Assembly (NCBI GenBank): GCA_902728285.1
Contig: CACVBU010001190.1
Location: 62,001 to 126,000, forward strand
Length of the DNA stretch: 64,000 bases
Source: Clytia hemisphaerica
Taxonomy: Eukaryota; Cnidaria; Hydrozoa; Leptothecata; Clytiidae
Direction of reading: 5' to 3'
The position numbers and the translations under genes are program-made. Below are positions 33,031 to 45,449 of the stretch, one piece after another. The notes under the pieces were generated by a model. That model worked only from the letters and a program-made list of their open reading frames with translations, had not been told where the DNA came from and did no database searches. Numbering within the stretch: the first letter of the stretch is position 1; each line of letters starts with the position of its first letter.

Positions 33031-33493
33031 AACACTTTTCCCATAGGTGTAGTTGGAACATCTCATAGCCCAGTTAAGGCAGTCCAAATAAGAGAAGGAA
33101 AACTCTGATATAACACCAGCTGGAGAAAACCAGTTTTTAAATCTCACTCTGTTGCAGGTAGAGTGATAGGGGCCACTAGGCAGTTAGCATCTAATAGTTA
33201 ATCTGGTTTTTGTCCCTCTTCTGCTTAGTTCTTGAATTAAGGAGATATCTCTCGAGTTAGTTGAGTACTGCCCCACCCATGGGAAAATGGGTATGTAGCC
33301 GTTGCGCAGCACATACTATTTTAGCAATTGAAAAGATAATGGATTCTACACCAAACAGCACCAGGGTCCGGGATCAATCGGTTGTCCTTCAGGACACGCC
33401 CTTGATCCCCGGGCAAGCCCCTGATTTTATCATTTTTCTCTCTTTGATACCATAACGGGATCCAATGATGGAGAGATCTTCACCCCCAGTTCC

Positions 33494-34507
33494 TTGGGGA
33501 GGATTTCTTCTGACAAGAAAGAACCTGATCACCAAAAACAAAACAAATTACTGAGATGTACCAATCTCTTGAAAATTAGTACTTTCAATGTTCGAACCTT
33601 GAATGGACCTACACAAATAAACGAGCTCGTGCGTTCAATGTCTGAAAATTCCATAGACATGATTGCAATCCAAGAACATCGCATTTTTCACCCTGCTGAT
33701 AACCTTCTGTATTCTTCAAACTCTACTTTTCAACTTATTACATCTTCAGCAACCAAAAACTCTGTTAATGCTACGGTGGGAGGAGTAGGTCTTCTTCTTT
33801 CTTCCAAAGCTAAAAATAACTTGATTAAGGTAGAATCTATCACGCCTAGAATTTTGATTGCTGAGTTCTCAAGCAATCCAGTTTTATCAGTTATTTGTGT
33901 CTATAGTCCACACAATAGCGCCCCCAAAGAGGAAGTTGAGGAATTCTATTTGGAACTTAAAAATGTACTCGACGATATACCAAGACATAATTTCATAAGC
34001 ATTGCGGGTGACTTTAATGCGAAGCTTGCATGTCCCGATGTCTCTTTCTCCTTTAATAAGCACACTAATCGCAATGGCGAATACCTCTTAGATCTGATTG
34101 ATGAATACGGACTTTTCTCCTCAAATAACTATTTCATGAAATGTGCCAATCACCTTTGGACATTCCAATATCCAAATGGCGATAAAGCTCAAATTGACTA
34201 TATTCTCTTTCGTAAAAAATGGAGGAATAGTATTAAAGACTCCAGAGCATATTCCTCATTCTCCACTGTTAGCTCTGATCATCGTATTGTTTCCTCAAAT
34301 ATCAAATTGAGCCTTCGTGCATCAAAACACTCGAAGCCACACCCTCTGAAGAAAATCGATTGGAAGGAATCTTCTCTCAATCCTGAAATCCGTAACAGAT
34401 TTACTGTCGAAGTATATAACCGCTTTTCTCATCTTTTCATTGAGGATCTAAATAAAGACAACATTGAAGATGCTTATTCCAGTTTGATTGAAACCACTGA
34501 AAAATAG
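33494..34507 (+). pseudogene. LINE endonuclease domain
   Basis: APE-like endonuclease nicks target DNA to prime reverse transcription. Visible active-site blocks are LKISTFNVRTLN (Asn), IAIQEHRI (Glu), SIAGDFNAKL (Asp and Asn), AQIDYILF and SSDHRIVSS (Asp-His pair). The frame ends at TAG 34505-34507, but coding similarity resumes at once in another frame (ALEQLPRKRKEN), so this is a frameshift in one ORF2 and not a true terminus. Confidence 0.85.
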
Positions 34508-36400
34508 CTCTCGAGCAGCTTCCTAGGAAAAGAAAAGAAAACATCTCAAACTCGAAAGACATCCCGTCTGTCATTGCAGCAAGAGAAAATCTCAAACTTG
34601 CAGCATCTCTCTACAACAATGTCCCTACGCGCAGGCGAAAGGCAAATTTAGATTCTTGTAAAGCTAAACTTGACGAGGCCTACCTAGAAGCCAAAATATC
34701 CTTTATAAACGGCAAGATAAACTCCATGTCTGAATACTTCTCGCATAACTCTCATCGAAATGCATGGAGCCTAGTCAGAGAGCTTAGTGGAAAAAATTCA
34801 AAACCCCCCATTCAATTAAAAGGCGGATCCACTGCGAAACGTCTAGATAATTTGCTCAATCATTTTAAAAATCTTCTTGGCAAAAAGCCAATTCTCTCTG
34901 AAAATAATTCTCTACCCAGGGAACAAATATCTCCGCCTTTGGACATTCCTCTTTCTCCTTTCACTTTAAAAGAATTAACAAAGGTCCTTTCCCAAACTAA
35001 ATCTTGTAAAGCTTTCGGTCCAGATAACATTCCACCTATTATCTGGAAAGACGAAAACTTCCACAGTTTCCTTCTTAATCTCTGTAATATCGCGTTCGAA
35101 GAAAATGTTTGCACAAATCATTGGCTAAAATCTCATATCATTCCTGTTCCGAAAAAGGGAGACCTCACTCTTGCTGTACTAACTATCGTGGTATATCTCT
35201 TCTTCCAATAGCGGCCAAGATTTACAACAAACTTTTACTCAATAGGATTAGGTCTAAAGTCGAACCCATTCTTCGTAAAAACCAAAATGGTTTTCGTAGT
35301 GGGCGCTCCACACTAACACAAATCCTATCCCTTCGTCGCATACTTGAAGAAGCCAGGAATTTCAATCTCGACGCTATACTTGTATTTGTTGACTTTAAAA
35401 AAGCTTTCGATTCAGTTGATCGAGATAAAATGTTTGATATCCTCTCACTATATGGCATTCCCTTGAAAATCATTAATGCCATCAAGCTTCTTTATACAGA
35501 CACCAAATCTTCTATCCAGACTACAGACGGCGAGACTGATACTTTTCCCATCTTAGCAGGTATCTTGCAAGGTGATACCCTCGCCCCGTTTCTTTTTATT
35601 TTAGTTGTAGATTACATCATGCGTGTTTCTGTTGATAAAATCTCACAATGTGGTTTTCTACTTAAACATAAACTTGGGCCTCGTAGTCCAGCGACTTATC
35701 TCACTGATACAGACTTTGCTGATGATATAGCTCTAACCAGTTCTAAGCTTTCAGACGCTCAAAAATTACTAAATGCACTAGAATCGGCTGCAAATTCCAT
35801 AGGCTTACATCTTTAACGAATCAAAAACCGAGTTTTTCAGTCTCAATCCCATTGATCCTTCCGAAAGTATCAGAACTGTTGCAGGAATCAAATTAAAGAA
35901 AGTTGACGATTACAAATACTTAGGCTCCTATATTTCGTCATCTGAAAAAGATTTTAAGATTCGCAAAGCACTTGCCTGGAGTGCGTGTAACAAACTACAC
36001 AAAATTTGGACATCTTCTCTTCTTGACTCTAACCTTAAGATTAAAGTTTTTAAATCCACCATAGAACCTATCCTTCTTTATGGTTCGGAAACGTGGTCCT
36101 TCACACGTAAATTAGAAAAACAACTCGATGGAACATGCACACACCTTCTAAGAAGAGTTAAAAATCTTTCCTGGCGCGATCATCCCACTAAAAACACCAT
36201 CTATGGTTCGATTAAGCCTATCTCAAACATCTTAAAGGCTAGACGTGTTCAGTTTGCTGGTCATTGCCTTCGTGCATCCACAGAAGTCATCTCCTCTCTC
36301 TTACTCTGGAAACCCAAGCGGCTGGTTCAAAGATCGAGAAAGTTAACTTTTACTGACGCAGTTAGGGAAATTGGACTTCATTATAGTGACCTGGAGACTG
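34507..36400 (+). pseudogene. LINE reverse transcriptase and C-terminal region, frameshifted
   Basis: Continuation of the same ORF2 across three frames. RT blocks: SCKAFGPDNIPP, then a frameshift near 35190, NYRGISLLPIAAKIYNKLL, NQNGFRSGRSTLTQIL, motif A FVDFKKAFDSVDR, motif B GILQGDTLAPFLFI and motif C TDFADDIAL. A second shift near 35815 leads into the thumb-like DDYKYLGSYIS and the C-terminal ILLYGSETWSF and LRRVKNLSWRDH. The YGSETW pattern is usual in RTE/CR1-related LINEs. It is not functional as it stands. Confidence 0.83.
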
Positions 36401-36480
36401 CCATGCGCGACCGCGATTCTTGGCGCCAGAGAGGGTGGAATCCATCATCTCGACCGCGGTCGAAAGATGATGATGATGAT

Positions 36481-37684
36481 CTATATCGATCGACGAAACG
36501 TCCATATACAGTGTTACATATACTTTCTTTTACACCCCTGTATCTTAACTAAATTCGGAACAGGTTTGAAGGAAAAATAATCACTTTTGATTAAAAAAGT
36601 TCTTAAGAAAAATTCAAAATTGGCGTCTGTACAGGGTGTGTTTTTCTTTTCCGAAGCTCTTATCCTTCTTGCATTTCTTATACTCTTACAAAATTGGCTC
36701 TGATATTTACTCCTCATTCCTGAAGGGTTGCTTTTTTTTATCCGTCCTGTCTTTTGGTCATTCTTTTTCCGTAAATCCAACGAATAGCATACCGTAGTGA
36801 TTCTAAAAATAGACATCAAAATTACTATTTGTCCGAGTTTTAATCCCATCATCCCTTGCATTAATTGCTTTTGCAAGTCAATTACACTTATTGACAATAC
36901 AAAAGTAACAACTTGCACGCATTACGAATCAATATGAAACGGATTGTGGGATTGAATTTCGGTCAAAAACCAAAAGTAATAATTATGACGTTTGCATACC
37001 GGTGTGCTATTGTAGAACTTATTTCAATTAAATTTTTCTTATAAAAGAAACGCACTTGAACAATCCTTGACCCCCTGATCGTAAAATTGATGATTACAGT
37101 TTAACGACGAATGATTTTATTGATTTCTTTTGAGGCACTTTTATGACACCAGTCTTGTTATTAACATGATTAGTTTTCGTATGGGACATTAGGAAGCAGA
37201 ACTTCAGCTGAGATCCTTCAGTTACAATGGTTGATTGATTTAACATGTAAGCATTGGTAATTATCCAATTTATGCATCGAAACGTCTCTTCGTTTTGAAA
37301 TGTAATCTAGCAACTTCAATCGAAGAATACGGAAGAACGAAAAAGTGTACGAGCTGCGGATTTCGACCCAGCAAGGCCTCGTCTTTCTTCTTTCGAACTT
37401 TCTAGAAATCGCATCGTAAGACAACGTCAATCGCCCAAGCGTGGGGGTTTATTGGAGTGACCTAATTATTTTCATTTTTTCATCTTCATCTTCGCAACAA
37501 ATTATTCAATCGGGCTTGTTTTGCTTGATTAACGTGTAGTTTACCATTTTGAACATTCCCTGAAAAAATGAAAGAAAACGAAGCAATCAACGTGGAGAAA
37601 ACGTAAATAAACAAAGCTGTTGCAAGTTAAGTCCGTGTTGCAAGTTATGGCCGTTTACGGTATACATGTGCAGTAGACTCGTTT
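36481..37684. other. Intergenic stretch with one MITE
   Basis: No gene apart from the MITE at 36783-37011. The short frames are AT-rich and unrecognised. Confidence 0.5.
36783..37011. mobile_element. MITE family C, copy 1
   Basis: Inverted ends AATAGCATACCG and CGGTGTGCTATT. The internal segment GGATTGTGGGATTGAATTTC is also present at 43062-43081 inside the larger copy 42896-43791. Confidence 0.65.
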
Positions 37685-38019
37685 TTGGAAATAGCATATT
37701 CTACGTTTGGCCCATACATTGCTGAAATTGAGACACAGAGCTTATTCTTTGATTTGTTAACAAATTGTTTGAAGTCATACAGTATCATTTTAAATTCAGA
37801 CATCACAGACAATAGAGAAAATGAAGAAAACTTATCTATTATTATTCGTCAGCCTGTTTGGGACTTCTTAATTGCAAATTGCACATCTTTTGAAAAACGT
37901 GATTGCGAGGCTGAGTTCTCTCAGATTTTTTCAGGAAGTATTGTTCGTAATTTTTCAGAGCAAGAGAAAGCTTTATTTGAGACACCTTACAGAATAGAGG
38001 GATCATGCTCTAACTGTAT
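37685..38019 (+). pseudogene. Helitron N-terminal segment
   Basis: The peptide begins EIAYSTFGPYIAEIETQ and ends ETPYRIEGSCSNC, where the LINE insertion starts. The CSNC pair belongs with the Cys-rich segment that resumes at 40148 (GEELIRQCSIFLNYISEL). I do not recognise a catalytic motif in this part. The start is set by a stop just upstream, so the true N-terminus is missing or lies in an unseen exon. Confidence 0.6.
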
Positions 38020-40147
38020 ATATATATATAAAATTTACTGTATCCCTATTCCTAGGTTAAACAGAGATAGAGAGATGTGCAAGGAGAGGAAACCTGGGAT
38101 AAGTCCCTGTTTTCTCAGTCACACATCTCTCCATCAAATTCTAATTCTTGCCCTTAAGGGCAAGAGTGCAAAATTCATCAATAGAAATATCTAAGTTATC
38201 TAAGACCTGGTCGAGTAGAGTTCTCACAGGCCTTCCTCTCTTTGTATATTTATCATCGTTAAAAGCCAGCTGCTTGATTGAACGTTCCGCGTTCATTCGA
38301 ATAACATGTGACATATAGTTCTTTTGTTGATCTCTTATAAAAAATTCTAAGTCACGTGTCTGACAAATTTCGTGCAGATGTTGATTAGATATAATCAAAC
38401 GATAATCGTTTTCAGTCGGATTTACAAACTTTCGACCATTACGTATCATTCGTCGAAGAAACGAACGATAACTAACATTCAATCTTTCAAATTGATTTTT
38501 TGTTAGATTCCAGTTTTGACACGCGTATGTAAGCCGACTTCTCACAAAACTATTGAGGAAGTTGATTCGGGTGCGAAGGTTGATTCGTTGATTTTGAAGG
38601 AGATTAGACATTTCGTTGAATTTAGCAGATGCCATTTGAATGCGATTATTGACTTCTGCATTTCCGGTATTAGGCTCGTCATGACTAATTATCGATCCAA
38701 GGTATGTGAATTTGGTGACGTTTTTGATTGGTGTCTCGTCGAGTGAAATGATTGTGTTGTGATAGTGTTGTTCAAGAATTTGGTGATTCAGAACCATAGT
38801 TTCTGTTTTGAGTTTGTTAACTAATAGCCCAAAACTACCGAAAACTTGGTTTAGAAGTTCAGAACCAGATAAAAGACTTTCTTTGTCAGTAAAGAAAAGT
38901 ACTAAATCATCCGCATACCCAATCCATGAGAGTTCCGCTTGTCCAGACGTTTGGATGTTTTTATTTCGTATTTGGTACCGCTGTGTTCGGGTGAGACTTT
39001 TCAAGTTGATGCGATATTTGTGCTTGAAAAAGTTGATATCATTTGATTTTTCTTTGAAGAGTCTCATGACAAAGTCAATATAGAGATTGAACAAGAAGGG
39101 ACTTTCTGGTCCTCCTTGTCGAACACCAGATGAGGTTTGAAACGTTTTATTTGCATCTTCGTAAGTTAGACTTGTATTTTGATAAAGTTTTTCAAGAATG
39201 TCGAATAGTGGGGTGATTGACGGTTATCGAATCGCAAACGAATCGATTCGAAAAGCCAGTCTCGAGGGATGTGGTCGAATGCTGCCGTCAGGTCGACGAA
39301 AAGGAGAAAAAGGGGCTGTCTTTTTCGATCAGTAATCTGTTGGATCCGTTTAATTGTGTATATTCCTTCAGTTGTTCCCCTATCTTTCCGAAAACCATTC
39401 TGTTCGTCGCTTAGTTGTAGCTCGTACCAAGGACGAAGTCGATCGAGAATTAAATTGATCAAGAGTTTACAAACGGTTGAGCCAACACTTATCCCACGAT
39501 ACTTTTTGGGGTCTTTTTTGGATCCTTTCTTTTTCCATATGGCTTGCAGACGGGAATTCCCCCATGCAGTCGGGACGTCAAAATTTTCCCAGAGATTTGA
39601 AGACATTCTGTGTATCACTTGGAGCATAACTGGATGATCGAGCCGTTTGATTAGAGTAGGGTCAATATCGTTGAAAGCTCTATCGACTTTAAGTTTCGTA
39701 ATTTGTTGACTTATCTCGTCAGTATCAGGGGGTTCACTTTTGATGTTTGTTGTAGCTGAAATTTGTCGAAGTTGTGTAACATAGTGGGGAAGATCATCAT
39801 TCGATAGTTCGATTGGCCTGTTTTGTCGTTGGGTAGGGTTGAAGTGAGATTTGAAGTGATTGAGAAGACTTTGGGTTGGACAAGAAGCTTGAATATTTGA
39901 AAGAGTGCTACTTTGCTCTTTTGCCCGTTTGAAAAGTTTTTGTAGGTTGCGATTAATTGCTAGCTGGTTCAATTTTTCAGCTTCTGTTTTCAGATACTCA
40001 TTCTTAAGAAAACGTGCTCGTAATCTGATCTTTTTACGAAGTTTTTGAATATCTGCGGAGTCAATGTTTTTTGTCATCAATTTGTCTTTTTGTTGGTATA
40101 GATTATCTAATTTTTCATCGTTGTGCCATGGGTGAATTATACGGTTT
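38020..40147 (-). mobile_element. 5'-truncated LINE inserted in the Helitron
   Basis: Minus-strand LINE with an ORF2 fragment and a TATATATATA 3' tail at 38020-38031. It interrupts the Helitron between the CSNC and GEEL codons. The two flanks (AACTGT, AGTTGT) are only loosely alike as a target duplication. Confidence 0.82.
38141..40147 (-). pseudogene. LINE reverse transcriptase ORF2 fragment, frameshifted
   Basis: From about 40147 the frame reads through a basic helical segment (KLRKKIRLRARFLKNEYLK) into the RT: KKDPKKYRGISVGSTVCKLL, QNGFRKDRGTTEGIYTI and motif A LFVDLTAAFDHI. A frame break between 39166 and 39094 removes the motif B area. The second part has motif C WIGYADDLVLFF, then thumb VTKFTYLGSIIS and the C-terminal region RLTYACQNWNL. 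The endonuclease is lost through 5' truncation. It differs from the 33-36 kb LINE (YADD versus FADD, different C-terminus). Confidence 0.83.
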
Positions 40148-40602
40148 TTGGTCAGTTGTGGTGAAGAATTAATTCGTCAATGTAGTATATTTTTGAATTA
40201 CATTTCAGAATTAAACTTAAATCCTTTAGATGACTTCAATAATTGGCAAAATCTTTTAAACCCAGTTATGATTGATAAATCAATAATGTGCAGTAGTTGT
40301 GGGAATATTTCTCACAATACATCGCTAGTGTCATTTGTTGCAACCTTGTAGAATTTGGAGGTGATTGTGATATAGAATTTGGACAGAATTTGGTTTTAAA
40401 TGATCAAAACTATGTCCTGAGAGGTCTTGTTAGGCATAAAGGGGACCACTTTTCATGTGCTGTATTAGATGATAATAATTGGTTCTATATTGATGCTTTA
40501 CATGAAAAAACATTTTGTTGCGAAAGCTTGCGTCAACTTTATGAGATTCAAAAAGATGGATGGTTTTTTTGCATTTATATACATAAAGGAAAAAATTTCT
40601 GA
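40148..40602 (+). pseudogene. Helitron cysteine-protease-like (USP-type) module
   Basis: It contains a zinc-ribbon-like CSSCGN and, after a frameshift at about 40340, the segment NYVLRGLVRHKGDHFSCAVL with WFYIDAL. This resembles the His box and Trp-Asp pattern of ubiquitin-specific proteases (C19). The catalytic Cys box was not identified. Cysteine protease domains (OTU or USP type) are known passengers in animal Helitrons. The frameshift makes this copy inactive. Confidence 0.6.
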
Positions 40603-40708
40603 TCAAACTAATTTTGTACATTTTGAGATAGCTAGCACTTTGAGGAAAAGAAAGATTGGCAAAGATGATTTATAAAGGACTATCCATTAAGAAGCAAAAG
40701 CAAAAAAA

Positions 40709-41010
40709 TTGAGGAAGATAAAGCTGAGATCAATAAAAGATATTACTTATGCAAAAAATAAGGAACGTATTAATTTGAAAAGGAAGAATTATTACAAAAA
40801 CAACTGTGAGGATCGGGGTGAGGATAAAAAAATCTATTATGAAAAGACAAAAGACAAGCGTAAGGAATATTTTGCCAAAACAAAAGATTTGCGTAAAGAA
40901 AAACAAAAAGAATATTATGAGAAGAATAAAGAGAAAATAAAGGCTCAAAAAGAATGGTGACTTTTTGGGTGATAAATTTCACAAAAAATTAGAAATGACT
41001 ATTTTTCTAT
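40709..41010 (+). pseudogene. Helitron Lys-rich linker up to the insertion site
   Basis: Repeated NYYKNN, IYYEKTKDKRKEYF and EYYEKNKEK units give a highly basic linker often seen ahead of the DUF6570 region in Helitrons. The first frame stops at 40958-40960. The neighbouring frame (GDKFHKKLEMTIFL) runs to the insertion at 41010 and joins FSATLVDKSNYEC at 45450 once one CTAT is removed. Confidence 0.65.
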
Positions 41011-41998
41011 ACAGGTACGAGCCGGGAAGTATCTTATCCATTTGGTGGACTAACTTTCTTGGGGTTTTTCTTGTTCCTTATGGTAATAAGAATATTTTAA
41101 GCTTCTGGGCCACCTGGATTTCTCACCTGGGTATCCATAATGGCGGATTTTTGGTCATGTGACCCCCGTAGGAAAAACTGAAAATTCTTCCAACCCAAAT
41201 ATAGGCATATCATATATCAATCGATCGGAAATTTGATACTGATTAATTTTGAGATACAAAGTTGGGTCTGAAAACTTTCCTATCTCGAGATATAAATCAC
41301 TTTCGTTTTCTCAGGTTTGGCTGCAGTTGTAGGCGGGCTTTCATGGAGTGAGGCAATTCTTTTAGTCATATCTCAAGAAATATGCTTTTAAACATATCAA
41401 AACTTTATGTGCTCCTAGAAAAGGCATTAAAAATTGTTTGTGAAAATTTTCAAAAACTTTGCATTAAAAATGTGTATTTTACAGACCAGAGTACAATTTT
41501 TTTACCGTCGAAAAAAGATCTTTTTCTCTCAAAATTGGTCTTTTTGTCTGAAATGAATTAGTGAAAAGATGCTTAATAAGGTTTAGAGCCACTCGATTCC
41601 TCATATTATACTCAGAGAGATACCTGGGGAATATATAAGGGCTAAATGTGTCTGGTCAGCACTTTACAAGCATGTTTTTTTGGTAAGATTTGATCCAAAA
41701 AACGGTAAAACTTACAAGCTATTACTCAAATATTTGACAAAGTCTCTCATTGTATCTCGACATTAAACAAAGTTGAACCTTATTCTTTAGTTTGACACAT
41801 GCAAAGAATCAAGAATACATGTAAATCGCTGTGTGTATTTTACAGACCAGAATTAAGTGCTTCTAGGTGGTTATATTGCCCTAAAATGTTTAAACTTACC
41901 ACGGAAAAACCCGAGCTGGAGAATTTTACTGAGTAAAATCCGTCAAGATCCTCTAATTCCTATATCTTTATTATTCGTGCATGTAACGAGAAATCTGT
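41011..41998 (+). repeat. Left long terminal inverted repeat
   Basis: Matches the complement of 44590-45449 over most of its length, for example CACATTTAGCCCTTATATAT-type and CTGGTCAGCACTTTA segments. An extra block of about 60-120 bp near 41780-41900 is absent from the right copy. Confidence 0.85.
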
Positions 41999-43094
41999 GT
42001 AGCCTGTCTTTGAGACTTCGGGAAGTGCTTAGAACTTCCAGAACTGCGTAGCTACATAAGCATAAAATTTTGATGAAATTAGTCTGGCTTTAAGACCACT
42101 AAGCCATGATAGCTTTGTATGCGCCAGACGTCAGACTTTGAATTATTTTCCTAAAAAAGAACAAAGCCCCAAAGTTTTTATTTCTTGCAAGCTTGCTAGA
42201 CACTAGCACAGATTTGTCGCACAGTCACTGAACGGCCTGTAGAGTTTCTGTCCACCCTACGACCATCACATGGTATGGGTTGGCCCTAGCAAAGTAGCAT
42301 TTACTTTTCATTAAGTGAAACACAGCACCGAGTTGGAGTTAGTCCTGATCTCCTAGACGACGGTCAATACTACTACTGCGCCTTCACATGGGATGAATCA
42401 TAACTGGACGTCTATCTTCCATTGTGTCTTTGAAGCGAGCTTCGTTGCCGCCTGTATTATTAAATTGGTATAAAAAATCCGTTGATATTCCGTCACAATG
42501 CTATTTCGTTGAACTACTTAGGTAAAATGATTGATAGATAGCTTGATAGTTTGAAAATCTATATATTAATATGCTAAAACGTGTGTGTTTACAACGTTTT
42601 ATAAAAAGTTTTCGAAAATCTAACAAAGCTCTACAAAGCCTCCTCTTCATGGCGTTGAACTTTTTTCTCCTTTCTTTTATAAAATCAAAATCTTATCATC
42701 AATCAGCAGCTATCTTTCTTCCGTTGGGTTTTTTTAGATGTATAGTGATTTGCTGGATTGGGACACGCAGCGTGCGACGCTGCGCATACGGCTAGTTACT
42801 CTCAAGTCACAAAATGATTATTTTCAATATTTTTTAATACGCAGAAATGGAGAATTTCAACTGCGTGTATACTTTTGAATCACTTTTGTCATTCCAATAG
42901 CATACCGTAGCGAATCGTATCGAATTCGTAATCGAATTGATTTTTCTGTTTGACCGAAATTCAATCCCGTCAACCTTTGCGTCAATTATGCTTGCACGCA
43001 AATTACACTCAATTACAAAGAAAAAGTAATAAATTTCACGACTCTTGAATTAAAACAAAAAAGGATTGTGGGATTGAATTTCGGTCAAATGAGA

Positions 43095-43742
43095 GGGACA
43101 AGCTGGAGTTTTTACAAGCTCATATTTGATTTGGTTGGTCGTTAAGAAAATTTTTCTAAAGAAAGCGTCATCTCTATCACTTTAAATGACCAATTAGTGA
43201 AGTATCTTGTAAAAACTCCAAGGCCGTGTTCAGACCTAGGTTTAAAGTAATTATGTCCGCATGCTTCTTTTATATTCCTTTTGTATTCAACTGCACGCTC
43301 CTCATTAGTTAAACCAAAGTTTAAAAAGGAATCACCCTCTGGCTTAAAAAAAAAGTTTTTACGATTTCGTGACAGTTTTCTGAATAGACGAAATCAGAAT
43401 TCGCACGCATTCGCATGCTCCTTTTGTAAATTATGAAAGGAGAACGTGAAATTTATGACTTAGAGACGCTCGGAACGTCTTTAGCAATTCAGGCAGTTAA
43501 TGGGCTTTTAATGAGAATATCATGGATCGAAGTAGGGAGATTCCCTTACTCCACAACAAAAAAATGAATTTGTCAATGTATTACTCAAACATTAAAAAGG
43601 GAATTCCTTTTTCCTCTCTTATGTAATCTATATAAATGATGAAATAGCAATTAAGTCGTTGCATTTCTTAATTCGCATATCAACTTAGTACTACTTAAGC
43701 CTTAAACTTAAACTTTCAGGTCTGAACACGACCCAAGGCATC
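43095..43742. mobile_element. Nested insertion with 11-bp flanking repeat
   Basis: TCAAATGAGAG at 43084-43094 recurs at 43743-43753. Inside, GGAGTTTTTACAAG and CTTGTAAAAACTCC form inverted ends, with GGTTGGTCGTT/AATGACCAATT near the middle. It is itself interrupted by 43222-43733. Confidence 0.6.
43222..43733. mobile_element. MITE family B, copy 2, CAA duplication
   Basis: Ends GGCCGTGTTCAGACCT and AGGTCTGAACACGACC, flanked by CAA. Same terminal pattern (GRCCRTGTTCAGAC) as 23475-23714. Subterminal TTTAAAGT/ACTTAAACTTT pairs. Non-coding. Confidence 0.75.
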
Positions 43743-44589
43743 TCAAATGAGAGAAGTAATAGTCTTGACGTTTGCACCACGACGCGCTATTAGTTTTTTT
43801 ATTGACTTGAAAAAAAAAGTATGCCAAAGTTGTGAGCCTGTGTCATAAGAATATCATAATTTGAATCCTATACTCTCAATCCTATATACTCGATATTATT
43901 TCATCGGAGTTTTGAAAAATGACGATGATTTCGCATCTGTTATCTTTGTTATGATATAGATAAAAGACTGGAGAAGAGTAGAACAACATGGACTTTGTGT
44001 AAGTTTTGACGTTGTTAGCAAGGTATTCCCAAGGTAGATCATCAAAACCTATTGTTTCATTTTATGTTTTAACGAGGCGGCAACGAAGCTAGCAGTGCTT
44101 ACAAAGGAGAAGGATGTCCAGTCGTTTATTCATGTTCTGACAAAGCCACAGAGACCAGATTATTCTAAAACTTTAAAACCTCATGAGGGGAAAGGAAAAT
44201 GGGATCACCATCAGCAAGCCATGTCCAAAACAAATAAGAATTTTAAAATCAAGATTTCTTAATATTATACTTAGATTTTTGTAAGAAAACGGGGATATTT
44301 TGGACATGTAGCTTTAAGCATTATTTTATATGGCAATAACTTCTTTAAAGCGCTTTAAGTTAAAATTCCTACAGTCTGACTTCTTCAACTAGCTGAAGGC
44401 TTCGTGTTGCATTCATGTAGTTAAAGCGGATATACAATGATGCATTGGATTCATTATACGCCTCTTATAATTGTAACAGTAACCAGAATAGCCCCAAGCA
44501 GGTTCACAAATATGGCTCCATCACTAAGCTTCCTACAATGGCCTAGGATTATCGCCTCTCGAAGCCATATTATGCCAACGTTTTTTGGT

Positions 44590-45449
44590 CCTACAGACAA
44601 CACAGATTCTAAGCCCTCTAAATCTCGTTTCATGCATGAACAATAAAGATAAAGGAATTGGCGAATTTTGACGGATTAACTCAGTAAATTCTCAAGTTTT
44701 GTTGAGATGTTGAGATGCAATGAGAGAATTTTTCATTAATTATTTGGAAATTTCACCGTTTTCGGGATCATGTCTTACCGTAAATCATACTTATAAAGTG
44801 CTGACCAGACACACTTAGCCCTTATATATTCCCCAGGTACCTCTCTGAGTATAATATGAAGAATCGAGTGGCTCTAAACCTTATTAAGCATCATTTCACT
44901 AATTCATTTCAGACAAAAAGACCAATTTTGAGAGAAAAAGATCTTTTTTCGACGGTAAGAAAATTGTACTCTGGTCTGTAAAATACACATTTTTACTGCA
45001 AAATTTTTGAAAATTTGCACAAACAATTTTTAATGCCTTTTCTAGGAGCACATAAAGTTTTGATATGTTTAAAAGCATATTTCTTGAGATATGACTAAAA
45101 GAATTGCCTCACTCCATGAAAGCCCGCCTACAACTGCAGCCAAACCTAAGAAAACGAAAGTGATTTATATCTCGAGATAGGAAAGTTTTCAGACCCAACT
45201 TTGTATCTCAAAATTAATCAATATCAAATTTCCGATCGATTGATATATGATATGCCTATATTTGGGTTGGAAGAATTTTCAGTTTTTCCTACGGGGGTCA
45301 CATGACCAAAAATCCGCCATTATGGATACCCAGGTGAGAAATCCAGGTGGCCCAGAAGCTTAAAATATTCTTATTACCATAAGGAACAAGAAAAACCCCA
45401 AGAAAGTTAGTCCACCAAATGGATAAGATACTTCCCGGCTCGTACCTGT
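44590..45449 (-). repeat. Right long terminal inverted repeat
   Basis: Complement of the left repeat, ending GGCTCGTACCTGT at 45449. Inner similarity is still visible at TTACTGAGTTAATCCGTC (on the complement), near 44670. Confidence 0.85.

Larger units (their letters stand above)
33240..36480 (+). mobile_element. APE-type LINE, near full length but decayed
   Basis: The element has an apurinic-type endonuclease, a reverse transcriptase, a C-terminal domain and a 3' tail of GATGAT repeats at about 36466-36480. The 5' limit is uncertain: sequence from about 33240 already looks element-like (WVCSRC in a short frame). Three frameshifts interrupt the ORF, so it is inactive. Confidence 0.8.
42896..43791. 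mobile_element. MITE family C, copy 2, enlarged by nested insertions
   Basis: Ends AATAGCATACCG and the related GACGCGCTATT. Shares GGATTGTGGGATTGAATTTC with copy 1 at 36783-37011. Split by the insert 43095-43742. Confidence 0.6.
41011..45449. mobile_element. 4.4-kb DNA element with terminal inverted repeats near 1 kb
   Basis: The ends are ACAGGTACGAGCCGGGAAG and its exact complement. The inverted similarity runs inward for about 0.9-1.0 kb (41011 to about 41998, and about 44590 to 45449) with small indels. CTAT lies at both borders (41007-41010, 45450-45453). The interior holds no transposase; it contains nested MITEs and AT-rich filler. The target is a Helitron coding region, so it is younger than the Helitron. 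Confidence 0.9.

Noticed and set aside
33261-33455. PHD-like or zinc-finger ORF1 of the 33-36 kb LINE
   Set aside because: Only one CxxC pair is visible and the frame is short, so I leave it as LINE 5' region and not as a gene.
42330-42410. Immunoglobulin-like peptide LDDGQYYYCAF
   Set aside because: Short match only, with no partner Cys or Trp in frame and stops close by, inside a transposon.
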